This document shows positions 23,517 to 31,952 of a stretch of 64,000 nt of DNA, one piece after another. The stretch is from Anopheles merus (taxonomy: Eukaryota; Arthropoda; Insecta; Diptera; Culicidae): the NCBI RefSeq assembly GCF_017562075.2, contig NC_054083.1, positions 186,001 through 250,000 of the forward strand, given 5' to 3'. A program made the translations under genes and the position numbers. How positions within the stretch are numbered: the stretch's first letter is position 1; each line of letters opens with the position of its first letter. The notes below the pieces were generated by a model. The model had not been told where the DNA came from. It ran no database searches and saw only the letters and a program-made list of their open reading frames with translations.

Positions 23517-24380
23517 TTAGTGGGTTTGCGGTGTGGGTGAAGTGCGTGGAGTGTGTGCTGAAAGTATTGTGTGATCCAACAGCTGTGGTGATCGAATATC
23601 CTGCGCTGTAGATAGGGTTGTGGGTGTTGAAAGTCTCATTGGCGGTAGACGAAAATTTGCACCTGGTTGTTGAGCTCGGTAGTCGACAAATTCACGCACC
23701 GATAGACCAAGCGGCCAAGTATCGGGGGAAAGAGCCCTTTCACGTTGAGTAAGAGGCACTAACACCTTAAATGATAGAAATGAGAGTGTTGCTGTGTTTG
23801 TGCCTTGTCGTATAAGGCAATATGCAGTGACATCCTCAATGGACAAAGCATGTTTGACCATTTGCACTATTTGGTCACTGGATGTATCTGGAGCGAGCCG
23901 GGAGATATACAATGCGCACTTCTGCACCGTAGACTGAGCGGGGACTATTTTGATCGGAAATGTAGTTGTATCTTTGTTTGTGCCTGTGATCATGGGTGGA
24001 GCTCGATTTTTGCGATACATATCATCGATCGGCTTATTATTTTGGTTCTGGTTGTTATTGTTTTGGGTGTTGATGGGTCTGGCGCCAAATGTAAACAAAG
24101 TACGGTTGTCAGTAGCGACTTCCGAGAACAAACGTTTTGACCGATTTATGCGACGAATTTTTGCGGGAGGGTGACTGCTACGTGGAGTTTTTAGATCAAG
24201 TTGGCTCATCCGTGCAAACCCAGTTTTGATTTCGTTAGTCAATGGCTCCATAACGGTCTTGATGCTTTCGGCTACTGTTGTAATTGCCGCCTGGAAGCCA
24301 GATTGCATGGCTGCGTCTTTTACGAACTTGGTGCGCGGATTCATAAATACGTTGTTGCAGCCAATACAGCACCAGTGCAA
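23517..24380 (-). CDS. LINE ORF1 (287 codons visible)
   Basis: Starts within or near a Cys-rich patch (MHWCCIGCNN) like the end of the PHD-type finger found in Anopheles CR1 ORF1 proteins. A basic Ser/Arg segment follows, then an esterase-free, RRM-like region (KCALYISRLAPDTSSDQIVQ, AYCLIRQG). The likely role is RNA binding in the LINE ribonucleoprotein. The start may be truncated. Confidence 0.7.
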   Translation of the reverse strand: MHWCCIGCNNVFMNPRTKFVKDAAMQSGFQAAITTVAESIKTVMEPLTNEIKTGFARMSQLDLKTPRSSHPPAKIRRINRSKRLFSEVATDNRTLFTFGARPINTQNNNNQNQNNKPIDDMYRKNRAPPMITGTNKDTTTFPIKIVPAQSTVQKCALYISRLAPDTSSDQIVQMVKHALSIEDVTAYCLIRQGTNTATLSFLSFKVLVPLTQRERALSPDTWPLGLSVREFVDYRAQQPGANFRLPPMRLSTPTTLSTAQDIRSPQLLDHTILSAHTPRTSPTPQTH

Positions 24381-24466
24381 TTGTTTATATTTATGTCATA
24401 TTTATAAAACCGCGTATCTCCGAATCCGCGTAAGTCGAGAACCGTGTAACTCGGGAACAGACTGTA

Positions 24467-25539
24467 TACTTCAAATTGGGGACATATAGAACATCGTCAA
24501 CAACATAATGCATCTGACGATCGCTGAATTTTGCTAGTTTGTCCACTTTTTCTTTATAGTTGCTCTGAATGATTTCACCCGATGCGACCTTAATCATAGT
24601 CGGCTCATGCAGTGTTTTGACGTCTCAAAGAAATTCACAAGAATTGATCATATGATCGGAAGCGCCAGAATCCAGGATCCATTTGAAACCATTTCTATCG
24701 CATTTCTTTGATAGATTTTTGGAATCAATACATAAGAAAGTGACAGCTGTTTCACTTACATTTGCTCTTTCGCTCTCGTTATCAAACGACCTTCTATTGT
24801 TTTGCATCGCAGCAGTTCTTTCTTGCAATAGAGAACAATCAACTCGTCTGTGCCCAAACTTTTTACAATAAAAACACTTCATCTTCGGTTTGGCACCTGT
24901 TCCAACAAACGCCATGGAATTCATGCTGTCTCTCATTTCTTCAATATTCTCACGTTTCATACTTTCACTTAGAAGACGTGCCTTGACAAAGTCGAGCGTG
25001 CATTGCTCCGGGGCCAGCGTTTCCAGAACTGTTACAAGCTGACCATACTAGTTCGGCATTGTTTGTAGCAAATAAAATACGATCAGATCCCGCACCATCC
25101 GCTCGAACTCGAGTAGGTGCACCTGGAGAGAACCGGACGCCAAACACTTCATCGCTGAAAGCTTTTTCAGAAGATAGAACTGTCCCGAGATGCCCTTTCG
25201 GGCAAACGTGTTTTCAAACGTTGTCCAAATCTGACGCGGGGTTTGCTTACCCTTAATGTACTCAAGCTGGGAATCCGCGATGTTTCGCACCAGTACCGAT
25301 TTACATTTCACGTTCCTCTTCTTTCTATCTTGCAGCTTAGTCTCCTTAGCCAGTCGTACTGCATCCGAATCAGTAACCAAAACCTGATAATCTTCTACCT
25401 TTTCCGCTTCCTCACGAACACAATCTAAAAGATCCAGCTCCTCCAGGAGCACTTCCATTCGGATGCTCCAATTGTTGAAGTTCGCACCATCAAACATATA
25501 TACCTTCTTTTCCTCGTCCATTCTACTTTCTCCGAACAA
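24467..25539 (-). pseudogene. Copia C Gag, zinc knuckle, protease
   Basis: Gag starts at 25539 with ATG (MFDGANFNNWSIRMEVLLEE, QIWTTFENTFARKG). It breaks by frameshift near 25050-25100, and the downstream frame resumes with the zinc knuckle CFYCKKFGHRRVDC (24840-24880) and protease ILDSGASDHM (24665). Pre-integrase DVLYVPNLKYTV is at 24480-24520, cut by the MITE. Confidence 0.87.
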
Positions 25540-25597
25540 GCTTAGAACAGCTACAACAAGAAAGAAAAATTAATCGCTTATACGTGATTTGGGTTAT

Positions 25598-25781
25598 CCT
25601 GGGAACATAACCTAAAAGCAGAGCGAACGAAAATGTGATATGCGAAGCAAAGCAGTTCGGTTCAGTTAACAAAAGCAAAGAGAAATATATTCTGTCAGAT
25701 TGACATATTGGTGTATGGTGTCATTTTTTGTGCAGGGTTCTTCGGTGTACAACTACGTCGTTCTATATTTGTCCGTTAACA
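25598..25781 (-). repeat. 5' LTR and primer site of copia C
   Basis: The LTR is 25613-25781. The minus strand after it reads GGTTATGTTCCCAGG (25598-25612), the half-tRNA(iMet) primer site used by copia elements. Confidence 0.86.
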
Positions 25782-27308
25782 GCGCAACTATTCAGAACGT
25801 TGGAAAGTAGCGATGCAAGAAGAATATCAAGCGTTGATTGACAACAGCACATGGAGATTGACAACTCTTGCAGATGGTAGGAAAGCAATCAAATGTAAAT
25901 GGGTGTTTAAGACAAAACACGATGCCGCTGGAAAAGTTAACCGCTACAAGGCGCGCTTGGTGATAAAGGGATATTCTCAGCGAAAGGGTGTAGATTATAA
26001 CGAAACATATTCACCCGTAGTTCGTCATAGTTCCCTGAGATATTTATTTGCATTAGCGGCCAGAGATAATCTTTTGGTGGATCAGATGGTTGCGATAACT
26101 GCTTTTCTACAAGGAGATTTGGAAGAGGAGATATATATGGAGCAACCACCGTGTTTTGAGCAGCCTGGCAAGCAAAACATGGTATCTCGATTGAACAAAG
26201 CGTTGTACGGACTAAAACAATCAAGTCGTGTCTGGAATACGAAGCTAGATGCAGCACTGAAACAACTGGGTTTGGAGCAATCGAAGTATGATCCATGTTT
26301 ATATTTCTTTAAAGGCAATGGAAATATGCTGTTTGTAGCCATTTATGTGGACGATTTAATGATTTTTAGTAACAATGAAGAAATGAAGAATCAGCTCAAG
26401 ACAAAATTGTGCAGTATGTTCCGGATGAAGGATTTGGGACCAGCTAAACATTGTTTAGGGATTCGTGTAAATCATTTAAATGACGGAATTGCACTTGAAA
26501 AGGAAGCCTACATAGAAACTATCATATCCCGGATCAAAATCCAAGACTGCAGGCTGTTGCTACTCCTATGAACTCTTCCATAAAGCTAACCAAGGAAATG
26601 TTGCCACAGACAGAAGAAGAAAAGGAAGAGATGTCAGCGGTGCCTTATCAAGAGGCTGTAGGGTGCCTGATGTACCTAGCTCAATGCACCAGACCAGATA
26701 TCCTGTTTGCAGTTAATCAGCTGAGCCGATACAACAATAATCCAGGATCGTGTCACTGGCAAGCTGTAAACCATCTTATGCGATATCTAAGAGGAACGAC
26801 ATCGATGAAACTCAAATATTCCAGAAAAGGTAACGAAAAAATAATTGGATATTCAGATGCTGATTGGGCCACTGATACAGAAGATAGGAAATCTACCAGT
26901 GGATATATTTTCTTGATGCAAGGAGGAGCGGTGTCATGGTGTTGCAAACGACAACCAACTGTTGCATTATCAACCTGCGAGGCGGAATACATGGCATTGT
27001 TAGCAGCGGTACAAGAAGCATCGTGGTGGAAAGGATTGTTAGAACAATTTGGTAAGAAGCAATCGATTCAGATATTTTGTGATAATCAGAGCACTATCTG
27101 TATTGCAAAAAATGGAGGATATACACCACGAACGAAGCATGTCGATATAAGACATCATTACATCAGGCATGCTTTGGATCGAAATGTTGTGGATCTCCAT
27201 TACATTAACACTGAAGAACAAGTTACAGATGGACTTACAAAAGCATTACAACGAATCAAACAAGAACGTAATCGACGATCTATGGGAATTACACAACAAT
27301 CGGCTTGA
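25782..27308 (+). pseudogene. Copia B RT and RNase H
   Basis: The frame resumes right after the copia C LTR: QEEYQALIDNSTWRL, KARLVIKGYSQRKG, YGLKQSSRVWN, FVAIYVDDLMIFSNN (catalytic VDD). A one-base shift near 26570 leads into the second open frame with LAQCTRPDILFAVNQLSRYN, SDADWATD (D), STCEAEYMAL (E), FCDNQSTICIA (D) and DGLTKALQRIK. All catalytic residues are present. Confidence 0.9.
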
Positions 27309-27881
27309 CACATTAGAGTTGCATAGTAGGCTTGTTATATCTTATTTAATGTTCATTCTGATTCAATAAATGTTAAACACTACACATACTTTCAATAGGT
27401 TATGGGCCCAGAGCAACGTGGATTAAATTGAATTAGAATCAGTGGAGTTCATCGTTTTATTTTTTTCCGGAGTTTCATAAGTGCTTAGTTGGAATGAAAA
27501 AAAATGAAAAGAAATGAAAGAAAAAATGGTGGACGACAAGATTGAGAAACTTAACGACCAGAATTTTGAAATATGGAAGTTCAAAATGGAGCTGAAGTTG
27601 ACCAAGGAGAAGCTGATGAAACCCGTGAAAGAACCGAAGCCAACGGAGGAAAAAGAGATGGCGGCCTGGTCTGAAAAAGACGGAGAGGCGCGTCATATGA
27701 TCGGTTTGGCTGTGGAAAACGATCAATTGGTCCACATTTGCCGGAAAAATACCGCGAAGTAAATGTGGGACACTCTCATGAGCATCCACGAAGTAGAATT
27801 TATGAATACGATGATGACGGTAATGCGAAAGATGTGTTCTTTGAAGCTGCCAGAAGGCGGAAATCTTCCAGAGCATCTTAA
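27309..27881 (+). mobile_element. Ty1/copia element D: partial 5' LTR, primer site, 5' gag
   Basis: A primer site GGTTATGGGCCCA at 27398 follows an 85-90 bp LTR remnant. Gag starts near 27514 (KLNDQNFEIWKFKMELKLTK), with an in-frame TAA at 27760-27762, then MWDTLMSIHE and MCSLKLPEGGNLPEHL. It is cut at TTAA (27878-27881) by the next element. The rest of the copia does not reappear beyond it. Confidence 0.82.
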
Positions 27882-28955
27882 CTCTAGAACCGCCGATGGG
27901 ACTTTTTTGTCCCATCGCACTCGAAAAAGGTGTGTTATTCCGCTTGCCGTCGTGACAAACCGTTGAAATTTTCTGACTTTTATTTATTTTGAACGATCTT
28001 TCGAATGCGCTAATAAAAATAATTGTATCCCATATGGTTCTTTAAAAAAATCATTTTTATCCTAGAACCGCCATATGGGACATTTTGTCCCATAGGCAAA
28101 ATACGTAGTAGTGGCTGGTATATCTGCTGTCAACGAGTGACGGATGTGCTTCTGCAAGTTTGGCAGCACTGGGTAGAAAGTATACGTAGACAGTACTCCG
28201 TCAAAAGTGCTTGTAAAAGATGGCCTGTTCATTCATTTTTTTAATATTCTGGATTTGGCGGAAATCAATGATTGAGTTTTTTGCAAAGAACTTACAACAG
28301 AAAAGATATCTAGACGCGATTTTCTTATCAAGCTAGGCAAAAAACTTTCATGTTTCATGTGAGCCAGGTTCTGATGAAACGAAAATGTGTTTTAAATGAT
28401 TGAAATAATTAATCTAGGTGTTCCTTTTGTTTTCGAAAAAAGCCTTGTCCTCTTCTTTTGATCATTTAGAGCTGTGTTGACATCGAATTTTTGTAATGTT
28501 TCTAAAGCGAGTCATATACGTTTGCCTATACCCAAACAACTTTGAACATTAGACTTTTTTCATTATCATATAAACCCTACTTATCAGTTGATTGTTTAAA
28601 TAATTTATAGCTGTAAGCCTAGATTTACTGTTGTTAAACCCTGTAAGCAATAATTATCTATAATATAATTATCATAAGGAGTTTATCACTAGAAGCTCTG
28701 TAATGTTATATTATTCTACAAAAAACTGGCTTTGATATATTTGGTATGCGGTTCATATGATCACAATTCGATTTTATCATTGATTGAGTTACTAATGAAG
28801 CTTCATTACACCTAATTATAATGTTTATTAATTATCTATCCACAAGAAACCCTTAGGTAATAATAAACATGTCCAAATATTTACACATAACTAATGGGAC
28901 AAAATTGTCCCATCTGGCGGTTCTAGTGAGGTTGAAAAGCCCGGCGGTTCTAGTG
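27882..28955. mobile_element. TTAA-flanked inverted-repeat element (piggyBac-like MITE), 1074 bp
   Basis: TTAA flanks both ends (27878-27881, 28956-28959). Ends are CTCTAGAACCGCC and GGCGGTTCTAGTG. An internal second copy of the end (CCTAGAACCGCCATATGGGA at 28062) and repeated GGGACnnnnnGTCCC hairpins (27900, 28077, 28895) suggest two fused copies. There is no transposase frame. Confidence 0.8.
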
Positions 28956-28959
28956 TTAA

Positions 28960-29515
28960 CCCACCTGCCGCACCGCATTTTGGTGGGTCATGGGAAAGAC
29001 TCATCCAATCGATAAAAAAGACGCTTTCCTCCTTCGATCTTCCCCATCACCCTACCGACAAGCTGCTCTGGGCTAGGTTGAGTGAAGTAGAGTTGATTGT
29101 GAATTCGCGACCCTTGACATACATTCCTTTAGGAAATGAACCCGAGTCCCCACTAACACCAAATCACTTCATTTTAGGCAGCTCAAATGGAAGTAAGCCA
29201 CGGTTGCCGTTTGACGATTCGATCCCTTTGATGCGTAAATCCTGGAAATCGGCACAACAGTTTGCAGATATGTATTGGAAGCGATGGGTTTCCGAATACC
29301 TACCAACATTGACGAGACGGACAAAATGGCACCAGCCTACGAAACCAATAGCTGAGGGCGATTCAGTATTGATAGCGAACTCCAACAACCCACGAAACTG
29401 CTGGCCTAGAGGACGCATTGTGGAGGTGTGCCGAACGGCCGACAATCAGGTACGGCGCGTGACCGTACAGACTGATAGTGGGATGATAGAGAGACCTGCG
29501 GTAAATATATTTTAG
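28960..29515 (+). pseudogene. BEL/Pao integrase end and DUF5641 domain
   Basis: Encodes PPAAPHFGGSWERLIQSIKK, VELIVNSRPLTYIPL, YWKRWVSEYLPTLTRRTKW and EGDSVLIANSNNPRNCWPRG in one frame to a stop at 29515. It is a different BEL lineage from 9528-10405. The left end abuts the TTAA element. Confidence 0.87.
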
Positions 29516-30313
29516 ACGTCGGCACAACGTAGGTAAGCCACTGAGAGCGTCATACCGGGGGGAGTATGTTACATGTAACTGTGCCGACAAACCGCGGGCC
29601 TCTTTTATGGCACACGCAAACCAAAACAAACAGATAATGACAGGAGATAAGTGTAAACATCTCGGCTGTCAAAGACGATGTTCGAAATTCGGATAAGGGA
29701 AAAGGGCAACGTTGGCTGCGTAACGCGATGGCGCAACGGCCATCGCGGGAAGAAAGGGCTTAAATAGACCGTGCACAGGATAATCGGCCTCTTTCAAATA
29801 CAGGCGGTCCCCGAGATACACGGTACCTCTTATACGCGGATTCGGAGATACACGGTTTTCTAAATTTGACAGTTCTTTGACCAAATTGTACTGATTTGAC
29901 ACATCAATTGTAAATTGCCAAATAATTTCCGTTTCGATCGAATGTTAAAAACTGTTTCAAAAGGTTTAAAACTGTTATATTCAGTAAGAATCATATCAAA
30001 TAACTCATACAGTGACTAAAACCGCCCCCTAATTGCAAAATTACACGAAAATTAGTGAAATTTTAACTGGAAATCACGAGATTCGACTTACGCGGAAATT
30101 CGAGATACGCGGTATTTTGCGGCCGTTTTCGATCCCCATTAACCGTGTATCTCGGGGACCGCCTGTACTAGCGAACGACAAAGACCGCGTTTTTAAAACT
30201 ACAGTTACTAATTACATTCGGTCAAGCCGGTGTTTAATAAAGCACATTGTACGTTGGTGAAAACGGTCGTTATTTTTTCATATTCATCGAGGAGCCGACG
30301 AAGTTGCTTTCGC
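29516..30313 (+). repeat. BEL/Pao purine tract and 3' LTR, split by a MITE
   Basis: GGGGGGAG then TGTTACATGTAAC (29567) mark the LTR start. The LTR continues to 29800, is interrupted by the 365-bp MITE, and seems to resume at 30168, ending before copia E begins near 30314. No second LTR copy is present. Confidence 0.65.
29801..30165. mobile_element. 365-bp pogo/Tigger-like MITE (CAGGCGGTCCCCGAG ends)
   Basis: TA on both sides (29799-29800, 30166-30167). Terminal repeats CAGGCGGTCCCCGAGATACA / TGTATCTCGGGGACCGCCTG are perfect over about 24 bp. A sister copy lies at 31281-31646. Confidence 0.88.
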
Positions 30314-31278
30314 AAAAAAGCCTATATTGAAACAGTCTTAGCCAGGTTCAACATGCAAGATTCAAAATCCACGTCCACTCCAATGAACACTGCCATCAAA
30401 CTTACGTCGAAAATGTCGCCTCAAACGGAAGAAGAGCTGGCGAATATACCGTATCAAGAAGCCGAAGGATGCCTAATGTATCTTGCTCAATGTACCAGAC
30501 CTGACATCCTGTTTGCTGTCAACCAGCTGAGTCGGTACAACACCAACCCCGGATCAAGTCACTGGCAGGCCGTCAAACATTTGATGTGGTATCTCAGAGG
30601 GACGTCTTCTATGAAGTTGAAGTATTTCTCATCTGGTGATAATAAGATCGTCGGCTATTCATATGCTGATTGGGCCGCTGACGCAGATGATCGTAAATCA
30701 ACAAGTGGATACATATTCAAAATCCAAGGAGGAGCGGTTTCTTGGAGTTGCAAACGACAAGCAACTGTGGCGTTATCCACATGTGAGGCAGAGTATATGG
30801 CATTATCTGCAGCTGTACAAGAAGCGTCCTGGTGGCAGGGACTCTTAACGCAGTTTGGCATGACCCAATCAAGTTGTTTTGTGATAATCAAAGCACAATA
30901 TGTATTGCTAAAAATGGTGGATACACACCAAGAACCAAACATATTGACATTAGACATCATTTTATACGAGATGCGTTGGATCGAAAAATGTGCAGCTCGA
31001 TTATGTGAATACCGAAGATCAGGTTGCAGATGGATTAACGAAATCACTACAACGCATTAAATTAGAACGTAACCGAACATTGATGGAAATAACAAAATAA
31101 TCAGCTTAAGGAGGAGTGTTACGAGTTTATAGTATGCCGATATTTTGTATAACGAATAACTTTAATCATAGTAACCTATGATTTACTGTGGTTATAAGTT
31201 TCTATTTGAAATAAATTCATTCTGTTCCTAACCATACAATACGCTGGTTGTTTGCACTACTGCCAATAAACACGAATA
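30314..31278 (+). pseudogene. Copia E: RT end, RNase H and 3' LTR
   Basis: Starts in the RT C-terminus (KKAYIETVLARFNMQDSKS) and contains LAQCTRPDILFAVNQLSRYN, RNase H SYADWAAD (D in DRKSTSGY context) and STCEAEYMALSAAVQ (E). A frameshift near 30870 disrupts the last D motif. The family is that of copia B. A purine tract (AAGGAGGAG) precedes TGTTACGAG at 31118, the 3' LTR start; the LTR runs to about 31264. Confidence 0.85.
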
Positions 31279-31280
31279 TA

Positions 31281-31646
31281 CAGGTAGTCCCCGAGATACA
31301 CGGTACCTCTTATACGCGGACTCGGAGGTACGCGGTTTTCTAAAGTTTACAGTTCTTTGAGCAAATTGTCAAATCATTACTTATCAATTGTAAAATGCCA
31401 AATAATCTCCCTTTCGTTCGAATGTTAAAAACCATTTTGATATGTTTAACACTGTTACATTCAGTGAGAATCATATCAAATAATTAATTTAGTGGATAAA
31501 ACCACCCCCTAATTGCAAAATTATCCGAAAATTAATGATATTTTGGTTGGAAATAACAAGATTAGACTAACGCGGAAATTCAAGATACGCGGTTTTATTG
31601 CGGCCGTTTACGGTCCGCATCAACCGTGTATCTCGGGGACAGCCGG
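31281..31646. mobile_element. 366-bp pogo/Tigger-like MITE, second copy
   Basis: Near-identical layout to 29801-30165 with slightly decayed ends (CAGGTAGTCCCCGAG / CTCGGGGACAGCCGG). TA on both sides. Confidence 0.85.
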
Positions 31647-31952
31647 TATACGCAATCTGATATTGCGCATCGTTTATTGATACGGTAATAGATTAATAGA
31701 AGTTATTTGTTTATTACAATATCGTAATTATTTGCATGTTAATATATCAATGCATCAATTCTAATTTACTGTTAAAAATATGTTCTGTACCATATTATTT
31801 GTTCAATAAACGTCAATGATATGAACACATAAAAAGAAAGAATATTTACAGCTCATAATACTTTGTCGTCAACTAATACTATGTTGGGTAAAATTAGATT
31901 TACTGGGCCAGCTAGTAATTTAATAAAAATCTATTACATGGGGTTTTAAAAT
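31647..31952. other. A/T-rich spacer with a MITE end fragment
   Basis: 31649-31686 (GCAATCTGATATTGCGCATC...TGATACGGT) matches one terminus of the MITE at 42980-43235. The remainder is A/T-rich and probably includes the 3' UTR of the F-box gene. Confidence 0.55.

Larger units (their letters stand above)
20186..24393 (-). mobile_element. CR1/Jockey-group LINE, 4.2 kb, nearly full length
   Basis: ORF1, endonuclease and RT lie in order on the minus strand. The 3' end is a short tandem tail of AAATAAAC-type units (20186-20212). A 6-bp duplication, tgtcat, flanks it (20180-20185 and 24394-24399). The 5' end is only 13 bp before the first visible ORF1 codon, so it is slightly 5'-truncated. RT style and repeat tail suggest the CR1 clade (T1/Q-like in Anopheles); this is not verified. 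Confidence 0.85.
19900..24464. mobile_element. pogo/Tigger-like MITE (TA-flanked) split by a LINE
   Basis: Ends CAGTCTGCTCCCGAGTTACG and (at 24411-24464) CGTGTAACTCGGGAACAGACTG form terminal inverted repeats next to TA. Arms 19900-20185 and 24394-24464 align with the intact 298-bp copy at 32529-32826. The LINE occupies 20186-24393. TA flanks with CAG...CTG ends suggest Tc1/mariner, pogo branch; this is an inference. Confidence 0.82.
13560..25781 (-). mobile_element. Ty1/copia element C (minus), carrying nested insertions
   Basis: The LTRs are 13560-13739 (3') and 25613-25781 (5'). They share GTTCGGTTCAGTTAACAAAA and more, differing by a 12-bp deletion plus a few substitutions. A primer site lies at 25598-25612 and a purine tract (GAGGAGGGG) at 13740-13750. 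Gag, protease, integrase, RT and RNase H occur in that order but with several shifts and stops. Copia F (with a MITE) splits the RT/RNase H region, and a MITE holding a LINE splits the pre-integrase region. Without these the element would be about 4.3 kb, a normal copia size. Confidence 0.9.
12702..27308 (+). mobile_element. Ty1/copia element B, 5'-truncated, split by copia C
   Basis: Two plus-strand halves (12702-13559 and 25782-27308) join at a 5-bp duplication, gcg(t/c)a, around the 12.2-kb copia C. The left half starts inside the integrase; the right half holds RT and RNase H. The 5' LTR, gag, protease and most of the integrase are missing, and the 3' polypurine tract is absent at the junction with copia D near 27309. 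The fragment at 30314-31117 belongs to the same family. Confidence 0.87.

Noticed and set aside
23517..24380. Stand-alone host gene
   Set aside because: It sits inside the duplication-bounded LINE, upstream of endonuclease and RT, in the ORF1 position.
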